A DNA stretch of 64,000 bases from Candidatus Obscuribacter sp. (GTDB taxonomy: Bacteria; Cyanobacteriota; Vampirovibrionia; Obscuribacterales; Obscuribacteraceae), in contig JADJQZ010000001.1 in NCBI GenBank assembly GCA_016712465.1, positions 1,860,001 through 1,924,000 of the forward strand. Reading direction: 5' to 3'. This document shows positions 16,169-24,628 of the stretch, in pieces. Made by a program: the position numbers and the translations under genes. The notes under the pieces were generated by a model. That model was not told where the DNA came from, made no database searches, and was given only the letters and a program-made list of their open reading frames with translations. Within the stretch, counting starts at the first letter, position 1. Each line of letters starts with the position of its first letter.

Positions 16169-19100
16169 ATGAGTCCGCGTCCATATGTTCCGCTACATTT
16201 GCACACCGAGTACAGCTTGCTCGATGGCGCCACCATGATCAAAGACCTGGTCAAGAAGGCCAAGGCTCAGAACATGCCGGCTGTGGCTATCACCGACCAC
16301 GGCGTCATGTACGGAGCCATCGAATTAACCAAGAAATGTCATGAAGTGGGCGGTATCAAGCCCATTATCGGCTGCGAGGCCTACATTATTGATGGTGATT
16401 TTACCGACAAGACCACCAAGCAGCCCCTCTATCACCTGACAATGATCGCCCGCAATAAAGAGGGCTATAAAAACCTGGTCCGTCTCAATTCGCGGGCCCA
16501 CATTCAGGGCTATTACTACAAACCGCGTATCAACAAAGAGCTTTTAGCCGCCCATAGTGAGGGGCTGATTGTTCTTTCGGGCTGCCTGGGAGCCGAGCTT
16601 TCTCAATATCTTCTCAAAGACAATTACGAAAAGGCACGTGATGCTGCTGCCTGGTACAAAGACGTCTTCAAAGAAAACTACTACATAGAAATTCAAGACC
16701 ACGGCTATCCGGAAGACCGGCGCGTCAATAAGCATCTCATCACGATTGCCCGCGAACTGAATATCAAACTTTGTGCCACCAACGACAGCCACTTTACCAA
16801 TAAGGCCGATGCCAAAGCGCATGATTGCTTGCTATGCATCCAGATGGGCAAAAACGTCACCGAACCCAATCGCATGAAGTTCAGCGGCTGGGAATACATC
16901 AAAAACGGCGACGAGATGGCTTGTTTGTTTCGCGATCACCTTGATCTCGAATACATCGAAGAGTCGATATACAGCACCCTTGAAATTGCCGACAAGGTAG
17001 AGCCGGTCAAACTGGCCAGCGACCCCCGTCTGCCTGTGTTTGAAGTGCCGCAGGGGCATACGGCTGAGAGCTTTTTGCACCATCTTGTTATGGAAGGGCT
17101 CAAGCTGAAGTTCGGTGGCATTGATAAACCGGTTGAAGACAGAGCCTTTCGCGAGTTGAAAGTAATCGAAGACATGAACTTCGCTTCTTACTTTCTTATC
17201 GTTTCCGACTTCATCAATTATGCTCGCGACAGGGGCATTCCCGTAGGGCCGGGGCGTGGCTCCGCCGCCGGTTCCATAGTTGCCTATGCTCTTGGTATTA
17301 CCAACATCGATCCTCTCAAGTACAACTTACTCTTTGAGCGCTTCTTGAACCCCGAGCGTAAGTCCATGCCCGATATCGATACCGACTTCTGCATCGAGAG
17401 GCGCGGCGAGGTGATCAAATACTGCGCCGAGAAGTATGGCGAAGACAGAGTGGCGCAGATCATTACTTTCAACCGCATGACCAGTAAGGCCGTCATCAAA
17501 GATGTGGCAAGGGTCCTTGAGTTCCCCTTTGGGGAGGCTGGTAAGCTTGCCAAAATGGTACCGGTAGTGCGGGGCAAACCTACTCCCCTCGACGAAATGG
17601 TGGAAGACCACCCTGAGTTCAAGAAGGTCTATCAGACCTCCGATGAAGCCAGGCAGGTTATTGATCTTGCTCGCAAGCTGGAAGGGGTCAACAAAACCTT
17701 TGGCATGCACGCTGCCGGTGTGGTCATTTCCGATGTGCCCTTGGAAGAAATTGTGCCGGTGCAAAGAAACAATGACGGCACCGTCATCTGCCAGTACTAC
17801 ATGGAAGACGTTGCCTATGCCGGCCTGGTTAAGATGGACTTTCTGGGTCTGCGCAACCTGACCATGATCGATAAGGCCGTCAAAATTCTCAAGAAAACCA
17901 GAGGCATCGAAATAGACGTCGATCTCATCCCGATGGACGACGAGAAGACCTATCAGACGATTTCCAACGGCGACCTGGCCGGCATCTTCCAGCTTGAAAC
18001 GTCTTCCGGCATGAAGCAGGTGGCCCGCGATATGCGTCCATCCAACATGGAAGACATTTCCGCTCTCATTGCTCTTTATCGTCCGGGTCCGCTTGATACG
18101 GGCATGATCGATAAGTTTATCGATTGTAAGCACGGCAAAATGAAGATTACCTATCTGACGCCGCTTCTGGAAGGCATCCTCAAAGATACCTACGGGCAGA
18201 TAGTCTACCAAGAGCAGGTTATGCAAATCGCCCAGGTGCTGGGCGGCTACAGCCTCGGGCAAGCCGACTTGCTGCGCCGGGCTATGGGTAAGAAAAAGCC
18301 CGAAGAGATGGAAAAGCAGCGGGAGCTCTTTGTGGGAGGCTGCGCCAAAAATGCAGTCTCCAAAGAGATTGCCGACCAGCTCTTCGACATGATGGTGCAG
18401 TTTGCCGAGTACTGTTTCAACAAATCCCATAGTGCCGCCTATGGTGTGCTCACATATCAAACAGCCTATCTAAAAACCCATTATCCCGTTGAATACATGA
18501 CGGCATTGTTGTCGTCGGTTACCGGTGATCAAGAAAAATTACAGGGCTATATCGCCGAATGTCAGAGCATGAATATTGAAATTCTGCCTCCTGATGTAAA
18601 CGGCTCCGGTAGCGACTTTACAGCCAGCGGCAATACAATTCGCTTCGGGCTATCCGCCATCAAAGGTCTGGGCGAAGGTGCCGTGCAGACCATTGTCAAT
18701 GAGCGGGAAAAGGGCGGCGACTTTGAAACAATTCAGAGTTTCCTCTCTCGCCTCGACCTGCGAGTGGTCAATAAAAAGGCTCTTGAATCTCTGATTCGTT
18801 CCGGTGCCCTTTTGTCTACGGGGGTGACTCGCAAGCAGGCCCTTACCAACCTCGACTCCCTGGTGGAAAGCGCCCTGCGCAAACAAAACCAGGAGGCCAC
18901 CGGGCAAATAAGCCTCTTCAGTCTGGGTGTAGATCAGGGCATGACTATGGATCAACCTTTAGTCGGCGATGCTTCCGAGTACTCCGAGGCTGAAATGCAG
19001 ACCATGGAGCACGAGCTTCTCGGCTTCTATGTCACCAGCCATCCACTAAAGCGCGTTGCCAATCGACTGCGCTATCTCACCACCCATTCCATCAAAGAGA

Positions 19101-19615
19101 TGAAGGAAGCTTCCGACGGCACTACCGTTATTGTCGGCGGGCTGGCTAATTCCATAGAGAAGAAACTGACCAAGCAAAACAAGCTTCTGTGCATTGTGCA
19201 CCTGGAAGATTTGACCGGCAAAGCCGAGATTGTTCTCTATAGCGAAGCCCTTGAGAAGGTCTCTTCCGATGTGCTTGTGCCCCAGTCCTTGCTCCTTATC
19301 AAAGGAAAGGTCAAGAAAAACGAAGAACAGACCTCGGTTATGGGTTCATCCATCAGGCGCATCGCCGATGCTTCCATGGTCGATGTGGTTTTCACTCAAA
19401 CCCAGTCTTTTGCAGATCTGCATAGATTGAAAGACCTTTTGATTTTGCACAAAGGGGAAGACCCTGTCATGCTGCATTTCCCCCAGGGGCAGAAGAGCAA
19501 GGCCATCCTTGTTGGTGCGCAGTTCTGGGTTGATGCTACATCCAGCCTGCCGGCAGCCATAGAAACCAATTTCCAGGAAAGCATCAAAATAAGGGTAAAC
19601 AAAGTCAGGGTCTGA
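16169..19615 (+). CDS. dnaE: DNA polymerase III subunit alpha
   Basis: The 1148-residue product is full-length DnaE. The N-terminal PHP domain starts with PLHLHTEYSLLDG and ITDHGVMYG and retains histidine/aspartate metal ligands. The palm has GPGRGSAAGSIVAYALGI and the catalytic PDIDTDF with D402 and D404. The thumb/finger region (DEARQVI, FGMHAAGVVISD, YRPGPL) and tandem HhH follow, then an OB fold near residues 985-1065 (TTVIVGGLANSI). It synthesises the leading and lagging strands within the replisome. The ATG at 16169 was preferred over an in-frame TTG at 16151 because MSPRPYVPLHLHTEYS fits the family start. Confidence 0.97.
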   Translation: MSPRPYVPLHLHTEYSLLDGATMIKDLVKKAKAQNMPAVAITDHGVMYGAIELTKKCHEVGGIKPIIGCEAYIIDGDFTDKTTKQPLYHLTMIARNKEGYKNLVRLNSRAHIQGYYYKPRINKELLAAHSEGLIVLSGCLGAELSQYLLKDNYEKARDAAAWYKDVFKENYYIEIQDHGYPEDRRVNKHLITIARELNIKLCATNDSHFTNKADAKAHDCLLCIQMGKNVTEPNRMKFSGWEYIKNGDEMACLFRDHLDLEYIEESIYSTLEIADKVEPVKLASDPRLPVFEVPQGHTAESFLHHLVMEGLKLKFGGIDKPVEDRAFRELKVIEDMNFASYFLIVSDFINYARDRGIPVGPGRGSAAGSIVAYALGITNIDPLKYNLLFERFLNPERKSMPDIDTDFCIERRGEVIKYCAEKYGEDRVAQIITFNRMTSKAVIKDVARVLEFPFGEAGKLAKMVPVVRGKPTPLDEMVEDHPEFKKVYQTSDEARQVIDLARKLEGVNKTFGMHAAGVVISDVPLEEIVPVQRNNDGTVICQYYMEDVAYAGLVKMDFLGLRNLTMIDKAVKILKKTRGIEIDVDLIPMDDEKTYQTISNGDLAGIFQLETSSGMKQVARDMRPSNMEDISALIALYRPGPLDTGMIDKFIDCKHGKMKITYLTPLLEGILKDTYGQIVYQEQVMQIAQVLGGYSLGQADLLRRAMGKKKPEEMEKQRELFVGGCAKNAVSKEIADQLFDMMVQFAEYCFNKSHSAAYGVLTYQTAYLKTHYPVEYMTALLSSVTGDQEKLQGYIAECQSMNIEILPPDVNGSGSDFTASGNTIRFGLSAIKGLGEGAVQTIVNEREKGGDFETIQSFLSRLDLRVVNKKALESLIRSGALLSTGVTRKQALTNLDSLVESALRKQNQEATGQISLFSLGVDQGMTMDQPLVGDASEYSEAEMQTMEHELLGFYVTSHPLKRVANRLRYLTTHSIKEMKEASDGTTVIVGGLANSIEKKLTKQNKLLCIVHLEDLTGKAEIVLYSEALEKVSSDVLVPQSLLLIKGKVKKNEEQTSVMGSSIRRIADASMVDVVFTQTQSFADLHRLKDLLILHKGEDPVMLHFPQGQKSKAILVGAQFWVDATSSLPAAIETNFQESIKIRVNKVRV

Positions 19616-19627
19616 ACATTCAGACCC
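19608..19627. terminator. Palindrome between convergent dnaE and mscL
   Basis: The perfect inverted repeat GGGTCTGAA-CA-TTCAGACCC spans the dnaE stop codon. It sits between two converging genes, where a bidirectional terminator is expected. There is no clear T-run and the loop is only two bases, so its role as a terminator is uncertain. Confidence 0.4.
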
Positions 19628-19652
19628 GCAAATATCCGACTGGCTTGCCTTC

Positions 19653-20057
19653 TTAGACGGGAGAAGTGCAGGCTTTACACTTGGTGGCGGCGGCCGGCAC
19701 GGTCTCCAGGCAGGCATTGCAGCTTTTGGTGGGAGCCGGCGGCGCTTCTTTAGGCAAGATAGCCTTGGTAATTATAAAGACCACGAAGGCGATGATGGCA
19801 AAGTCGACGAAGGAACCGATGAAATCACCGTATTTGATGGCATTGACAGTGACGGCTCCAGCCGCATCGGTGCTTTTCGAGAGTACGAACTGTGCCTGGC
19901 GCCAGTCGCCGGCCGGCATGACCAGACCGATCAAAGGCATAATCAAATCGTTCACTATGGCCGTTACTACTTTGCCGGTGGCGCCGCCGATGATGACACC
20001 GATAGCGAGAGCGAGAGCATTTTGCTTCTGAAGAAAGTCTGTAAATTCCTTGATCAA
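19653..20057 (-). CDS. mscL: Large-conductance mechanosensitive channel MscL with Cys-rich tail
   Basis: The 134-residue protein has the MscL start (EFTDFLQKQNALALAIGVIIGGATGKVV) in the first transmembrane helix, the NDLIMPLIGL motif, and a second helix (FAIIAFVVFIITKAI). The homopentameric channel opens under membrane tension to release osmolytes. Instead of the usual acidic helix bundle, the C-terminus is CNACLETVPAAATKCKAC, a CX2C-X10-CX2C pattern typical of a zinc ribbon, which is unusual. It converges on dnaE. Confidence 0.93.
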   Translation of the reverse strand: MIKEFTDFLQKQNALALAIGVIIGGATGKVVTAIVNDLIMPLIGLVMPAGDWRQAQFVLSKSTDAAGAVTVNAIKYGDFIGSFVDFAIIAFVVFIITKAILPKEAPPAPTKSCNACLETVPAAATKCKACTSPV

Positions 20058-20092
20058 TTGAGAGTCTCCCAGGTTCTGTTCTTACTTTGAAT

Positions 20093-20266
20093 CTATTCTT
20101 GTCTTTCCAGGGTGGTGGTCTGTTCCTGCATCACCCGGCGAATTGTCTGAATCGCCTTATTGATACTGGATTTCCTTATGGTTGACTGAAATGCCTTTTC
20201 GGTCTGAGCCGTCTGCTCGTATTGCTCGAGCACTTTCAAAATCTCATTCCAGTCCGAGTCGTCCAT
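20093..20266 (-). CDS. Small hypothetical protein
   Basis: About 57 residues, polar and helical (DDSDWNEILKVLEQYEQ, INKAIQTIRRVMQEQ), probably a small coiled coil. The ATG at 20266 has GAG five bases upstream; an alternative ATG lies at 20284. It is upstream of mscL on the same strand. No family was recognised. Confidence 0.4.
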   Translation of the reverse strand: MDDSDWNEILKVLEQYEQTAQTEKAFQSTIRKSSINKAIQTIRRVMQEQTTTLERQE

Positions 20267-20582
20267 CGCTACTCTTATTAACATATTGGGCCTGCTTTTT
20301 CTCCGACTGCTTCTTCCAGTGCTCTCCCGGCGGCTGCTCGCGATTGGCCGCGAGGGCTAATTGCCTTTTCTACCAGGAAAAGGGGTTTCAGTATAGGGCC
20401 TGCGCCCTGTCAGGTGGGAAGATCGGGCGGAGATTTTAGGCAGCCTCCTGAATTTCCTTAAATTTGTGCCCAATTCCAGTGGTCGGGTTGGATTTCGAGA
20501 CTTTTTATGCTGGTTGAAAGTAGCTTGTTTCGCCTGTCTTGAAAAAGTCCCGTTACCCAGGTTCACACCTGCTCCAAAGGGG
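20267..20582. other. Intergenic region upstream of speD promoter
   Basis: No convincing gene was seen. The region separates the leftward mscL side from the rightward speD transcript. Confidence 0.35.
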
Positions 20583-20610
20583 TTTACAGGCGGAACATTT
20601 CCTGTACAAT
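20583..20610 (+). promoter_or_regulatory. speD promoter with long leader
   Basis: TTTACA (20583-20588) and TACAAT (20605-20610) have a 16-base spacer. The start codon of speD is about 222 bases downstream, so the transcript would carry an unusually long untranslated leader in which regulation could take place. Confidence 0.5.
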
Positions 20611-20832
20611 ACGTCCTTCGATAATACTTTCGATGAGGAGGTTGACTCGCATCACACAACGCCCAACTCCCAGGCAGGTTGTTACGAATCTGGTGTAAGT
20701 AAGCGTTTCGTGTACCCCACAGGGAAAAATAAAGGAAAAGCCAAGGCTTCTCATTCTTTTCTCCCTGGACAAACGGTAGCCCATTCTATTTACCGTCTGA
20801 ATACACCCAGACGGCACAAGGGGGAAGAAACA

Positions 20833-21255
20833 ATGTTCGGACCACACTTAATTCTTGAAGCATATGGCTGTCCCAAAGAAACTTTGGCAGACATGAATGC
20901 TCTAAGTAGTATTCTTGACGCTTATCCGGCCCAGCTGGATATGACCAAGATTATGCCGCCCTATGTCTTCACTTACCACGGTACCGTGGAAGACGACTGG
21001 GGAGTTAGCGGTATCGTGCTCATCGCCGAGTCACACATCTCCATCCACACCTTCCCGGAAAAAGGATTTGTCACCCTCGACATTTTCTCTTGCCGCGATT
21101 TCGATGTTGATGCTGCTGTTGATTACTTCTGCAGCGTCTTCAAACCGGAGAGCTTTGACAAGGAAATCCTCATGCGCGGTCGGGAATTCCCCCGCAGCAT
21201 GCCCAAAGCCCAGACTATTGTGGCAAGCGAGCGTCGCCGCTTGACTGCAGTCTAA
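20833..21255 (+). CDS. speD: S-adenosylmethionine decarboxylase proenzyme
   Basis: The 140-residue product matches the short prokaryotic SpeD class. The self-cleavage site is AESHISIHTFPE, in which S67 becomes the pyruvoyl group after cleavage at E66-S67. H72 and C87 (in DIFSCRDF) are the expected processing and catalytic residues. It decarboxylates S-adenosylmethionine to supply aminopropyl groups for spermidine. The ATG at 20833 is preceded by GGGGGAAG; the same frame is open upstream but lacks coding sense. A putative aminopropyltransferase-like membrane protein is encoded elsewhere in the window. Confidence 0.95.
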   Translation: MFGPHLILEAYGCPKETLADMNALSSILDAYPAQLDMTKIMPPYVFTYHGTVEDDWGVSGIVLIAESHISIHTFPEKGFVTLDIFSCRDFDVDAAVDYFCSVFKPESFDKEILMRGREFPRSMPKAQTIVASERRRLTAV

Positions 21256-21275
21256 AGGCTGAGAAAGAGCTAGAG

Positions 21276-21310
21276 AGAAGACCCCGGCTCGGTCGGGGTC
21301 TTCTTTTTTT
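21276..21310 (+). terminator. Rho-independent terminator after speD
   Basis: The stem GAAGACCCCG (21277-21286) pairs with CGGGGTCTTC (21294-21303) around a GCTCGGT loop, followed by TTTTTTT. It is a strong, textbook terminator. Confidence 0.9.
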
Positions 21311-21413
21311 CAGGAATTGTCGCTCTCGGTGTCCGGTTTGCTGGAATTTTGGAGGAGCAGGTGGTAGAAGTATTTAGGAAGCTCGTTTTTTCAGGCTGAA
21401 GAAAGCAAGTACG

Positions 21414-22151
21414 ATGGTTTCAACACTGCCAGGTGAACGACAGATTACATTTCCCGAGGAACGTTCTCTCGGGGAACTATACATTATTGATAAGGATGGG
21501 CGTTCGGAGTTCCTTTGCGAAGCAAAAGGGCTTGTATGCGTACCGGCCAACCGCAGTGTCTCACTCAGTTACAGTTTCGATCCTACTTTCGGTCTGGCTG
21601 CCTTGCGCACTCTTAAAGGCGATGATCTGGCCGGTCTTTCCTTCCTCGGCTCAGATTTGAGAGATGATGAATTGGTCAATTTGAGTGCCCTGACCGGGCT
21701 CAAGGAGCTTGAACTTAGTTGCACCAGTATTGGTGACCCGGGCCTTGCACATCTTTCCAGCTTGATCGGTCTAAGCAAACTCAGTCTGGCTTCCACAAAG
21801 ATCAGTGACGCCGGGCTTGTTCATCTAGCCGGGATGAAGGCTTTGCAGGAACTGGTTCTTGACGATACTCGTATAAGCGATGAGGGTATGGTGCATCTTG
21901 CCGCTCTCACTGCCCTCACAACCCTGTCTCTTTCATTTACCGGTGTTTCCAGCAAGGGCCTGGCCAAACTGCGGGGGCTTTCGGCACTAGAGCGCCTGCG
22001 TTTGAACTGCACACGGATCGATGATCAAGGCTTGAGTCATGTGCAGCGTCTGGCTTCTTTGAAAGAGCTCTGGGTGCGCGGCACCGAAGTCACCTATCCG
22101 GGGCTGGTAGAGTTGACCAAGTGGCTTGTTGATTGTGAGATTATTCGCTGA
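21414..22151 (+). CDS. Leucine-rich repeat protein
   Basis: The 245-residue protein has no signal peptide. After a divergent N-terminal 85 residues come about six 24-residue LRRs of the form LxxLxxLxLxxTxIxDxGLxHL, for example LTGLKELELSCTSIGDPGLA and MKALQELVLDDTRISDEGMV. This type of repeat (cysteine-containing-like, GALA/F-box-like) mediates protein binding. The start ATG has AAGAAAG nearby. It sits alone between the speD terminator and a convergent gene. The partner is unknown. Confidence 0.85.
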   Translation: MVSTLPGERQITFPEERSLGELYIIDKDGRSEFLCEAKGLVCVPANRSVSLSYSFDPTFGLAALRTLKGDDLAGLSFLGSDLRDDELVNLSALTGLKELELSCTSIGDPGLAHLSSLIGLSKLSLASTKISDAGLVHLAGMKALQELVLDDTRISDEGMVHLAALTALTTLSLSFTGVSSKGLAKLRGLSALERLRLNCTRIDDQGLSHVQRLASLKELWVRGTEVTYPGLVELTKWLVDCEIIR

Positions 22152-22179
22152 ACCTGTCTCTTGCGGCTCGTTCTTTCAA

Positions 22180-23133
22180 TTAACCGCTGATCAGGCGGCT
22201 GTAGTTGGAAGGGTCTACATTGCCGCCGCTCAAGACTAGTAGCGGCTTTTTACCGGCCAGCTTTTCCTTGTGGTCGAGGAGGGCCGCCAGGGCCAGTGCT
22301 CCTGTGGGCTCTACCTTCAGATTGGCCAGGTGGAAAAGCTTGACCAGGGCCCGGGCGATACTTTCTTCTTCCACTTCCAAAATACCGGCTGCCTTTTCTT
22401 TGATCAGGGCGAAGTTTTTTACCCCCAGGCTGATTGTGCGGGCGCCATCAGCTATGGTGGCAGGTTCGTTACTGTTGGCTAAGAGTTCGCCGGCACGCAG
22501 AGAGCGGGCACCGTCGTTAGCCAGCTTTGGTTCTGCTCCCCAGACCGGTATGTCTTTGCCCTGCCTTCTCAGACCTTCGATGATGCCGGAGAGCAGTCCG
22601 CCACCGCCCACGGGGACAAGCACGCAGTCGATATTATCAATACGGGCGATTTCCTCACCGAGGGTGGAATTGCCCAGGATCACTCTTTCGTCGTCGTAGG
22701 CACTGAGAACCTCTACATTTTCAATCTGAGCGGCCAGTCTCTCGACTGCCGCCTTCCTCGTCTCTCTGGCCGTATCGACCAGATGCAATTGGGCGCCGTA
22801 GTGCAGAACCGCTTCCTTTTTGGTGGCGGCGGCACCCTCCGGCATAACGATGGAGCATTTCTTGCCCAGCATGGCGGCGGCGCAGGCCAGGGCCTGCCCG
22901 AAATTGCCGGAGGAGGCAGCCAGCAAATGATCGGCGCGGCTGTGCAGGGCGGCGCCGAAGGCGGCTCGAAACTTGAAGGACCCGGTATGCTGAAAAGTCT
23001 CGCTGGCCAGCACAACCTTTGTCTTCAGGTCTTCATCCAGGCGTCTGGAGGTGATGATGGTGGTCTGCATGCAATGGCGCCTTACTTCCTCAAGGTCGTA
23101 AGGCGCATTGGCAGGCAAGAGGTCTTGCTGCAT
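22180..23133 (-). CDS. PLP-dependent threonine/serine dehydratase-like enzyme
   Basis: The 317-residue product is a fold-type II PLP enzyme. The cofactor lysine is K54 in HTGSFKFRAA, the substrate loop is SSGNFGQAL, the phosphate-binding loop is VGGGGLLSG, and SGGN near residue 302 lies close to the pyridine nitrogen. There is no C-terminal ACT regulatory domain, so it resembles catabolic threonine dehydratase, serine dehydratase or serine racemase rather than biosynthetic IlvA. Its ATG overlaps the stop of the preceding gene by one base (TAATG), so translation is coupled to a secreted low-complexity protein. Confidence 0.88.
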   Translation of the reverse strand: MQQDLLPANAPYDLEEVRRHCMQTTIITSRRLDEDLKTKVVLASETFQHTGSFKFRAAFGAALHSRADHLLAASSGNFGQALACAAAMLGKKCSIVMPEGAAATKKEAVLHYGAQLHLVDTARETRKAAVERLAAQIENVEVLSAYDDERVILGNSTLGEEIARIDNIDCVLVPVGGGGLLSGIIEGLRRQGKDIPVWGAEPKLANDGARSLRAGELLANSNEPATIADGARTISLGVKNFALIKEKAAGILEVEEESIARALVKLFHLANLKVEPTGALALAALLDHKEKLAGKKPLLVLSGGNVDPSNYSRLISG

Positions 23134-24086
23134 TAGAGAGGATTCTGTCCTTTGCTGGCGGTCTGCTTGTTTTTGCCGAAGCCGAACTTGGGCATCTGCA
23201 ACTTGCTCATGATGCCGCCGGATTTCGGCAGATCAGGCTGGCTCGACAGGCTGGTTGCCGTCTTTTCCTGTACCGGGCTTGCCACCATGGACGGTTTTTC
23301 CGAAGCCACCGTGTTGGTGCTGGGGCGAGTGGCGATATCTTCTACCTTGCTGGCATGCTCTATAGGGCTTTTGCCTTGTTTTTTGCCCATGCCGGCAATC
23401 TTCTGGGTGCTGCCTTTGACCATTTCACCGGTGCTCTTGAAGCCTTTGCCGATGGTTTCAGGAATGACGGCCATTTTCTCGCCCATGGCTCCGGTTCCGG
23501 CTTTCACTTTCTCACCGGTGGATTTCATGCCGGCGCCTACCAGACCTGCGCTTTTGGCTACCAGGGAACCGGAAGCTTTTGCACCACCGGCGATGCCACT
23601 GCCGACTTTCTTGGTGCCGGAGACGACGCCGGAAGTGGCGGCTTTAAGAGTTTTGGAACAACCTTCGGAAATGGTTTTGAGACCGCCCAACATGCCGCCG
23701 CCTTGATCTTTTGGTGCATCACTGAGGGCGGTGTCGGTTACTTTGGTGGTGGTATCAGCGGCTAGTTCCGATGTCTTGACGGCTTTGGATTTTCCGCCGG
23801 GGGTGGAAACCATTGTCTGAGTAGTATTTACAGGCTCTACGGCAGTCTTAGCTGCCGGTTCGGCTTTCTTCTTGCCGAGACCGAGACCTAGATTAGGTAT
23901 ACCGAATTTGGAATTTTTTGCTTTGGCTCTAGCGGCGGCCTGTGACTCGGCGGTAGGTGCCGAAATGCTGGCGTAAGGGTCTAAAGCCGACTGGGGGTTG
24001 GCATGAGCGGCGTTGACGCTCAAGGTATAAGCTCCGATAACGGCGACAAACAATGTCTTCCGAGCGCTGGATGCGATAACCTTCAT
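23133..24086 (-). CDS. Secreted low-complexity Lys/Gly/Ala/Ser-rich protein
   Basis: The 317-residue protein has a signal peptide (TLFVAVIGAYTLSVNAAHA). The mature part is repetitive and disordered in appearance, with recurring GAGMKSTGEKVKAGTGAMGEK-like blocks at about residues 145-235 and a K/N-rich tail. The central pattern resembles glycine-zipper or LEA-like amphipathic repeats. No enzymatic motif is present. It is translationally coupled (TAATG) to the downstream PLP enzyme, an odd pairing. Confidence 0.72.
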   Translation of the reverse strand: MKVIASSARKTLFVAVIGAYTLSVNAAHANPQSALDPYASISAPTAESQAAARAKAKNSKFGIPNLGLGLGKKKAEPAAKTAVEPVNTTQTMVSTPGGKSKAVKTSELAADTTTKVTDTALSDAPKDQGGGMLGGLKTISEGCSKTLKAATSGVVSGTKKVGSGIAGGAKASGSLVAKSAGLVGAGMKSTGEKVKAGTGAMGEKMAVIPETIGKGFKSTGEMVKGSTQKIAGMGKKQGKSPIEHASKVEDIATRPSTNTVASEKPSMVASPVQEKTATSLSSQPDLPKSGGIMSKLQMPKFGFGKNKQTASKGQNPL

Positions 24087-24348
24087 TTAGGCTAATCTCC
24101 CTTTTACGAACCGATGGTGTCAGAGTGACAAAAGCCATTTATAGCACATATTCAATAGTAGTAAGGAGCCGCTCAACCCCCACCGGGTGTGCGGAATAGC
24201 CAAATTACAAGGGGTGAGCCGTTTCTTAGAAACCTCATAACTTTCAGGTCAAATGTTTATCATCTGTCCCTCAAGGCAGCGGTTTGACTCTCTCGAACCT
24301 GCTTTTTGCTACTACTTTGAGTATTAAGTAGCGCAATATAGGTCTCTA
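24087..24348. other. AT-richer intergenic region
   Basis: No gene was seen. Together with the promoter-like stretch to 24443 it forms a gap of more than 350 bases between divergent transcripts, with lower GC than the surrounding sequence. Confidence 0.35.
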
Positions 24349-24378
24349 TTGAGAAAATCGTGCTAATTTAGATATATT
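24349..24378 (+). promoter_or_regulatory. Candidate promoter for the small membrane protein gene
   Basis: TTGAGA (24349-24354) and TATATT (24373-24378) are spaced 18 bases apart in AT-rich sequence, about 65 bases before the ATG at 24444. Confidence 0.35.
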
Positions 24379-24443
24379 AATTGCAAATAGTGTTTTCAAC
24401 TTGCAAATTTGACTATTCCTTAGCCGGAGCATGCTCAACCGTT

Positions 24444-24575
24444 ATGCAACCAACCTTTGACACCCCTCCCGAAGTCTTTGTAGGAATCGTCCTCGGGGTT
24501 AGCTTATTAATCTTCTTGGGACTAGGCGCCAAAAAGGCTTTCTTTGAGCCCTATACCGGTCCCGACGAGTCCTGA
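24444..24575 (+). CDS. Single-span micro membrane protein
   Basis: A 43-residue product: a short acidic/proline N-terminus (PTFDTPPEVF), one transmembrane helix (VGIVLGVSLLIFLGLGA) and a C-terminal AFFEPYTGPDES. The frame is open further upstream (GTG at 24390, TTG at 24381), so the start is uncertain; the ATG fits the membrane topology best. The layout (one helix, then AFxxP, then an acidic end) faintly recalls cyanobacterial PsbN, but the similarity is too short to name it. It has its own promoter-like sequence. Confidence 0.5.
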   Translation: MQPTFDTPPEVFVGIVLGVSLLIFLGLGAKKAFFEPYTGPDES

Positions 24576-24628
24576 GCGCCGCTTAGCGCATTGTTTTCCA
24601 TCGGCAGCGGTTGAGACTATGCCGATGG

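Noticed and set aside
17327..18460. Long open frame on the minus strand (377 codons) inside dnaE
   Set aside because: It is antisense to a strongly conserved part of dnaE and its translation has no protein-like pattern; it is a shadow frame caused by codon bias.
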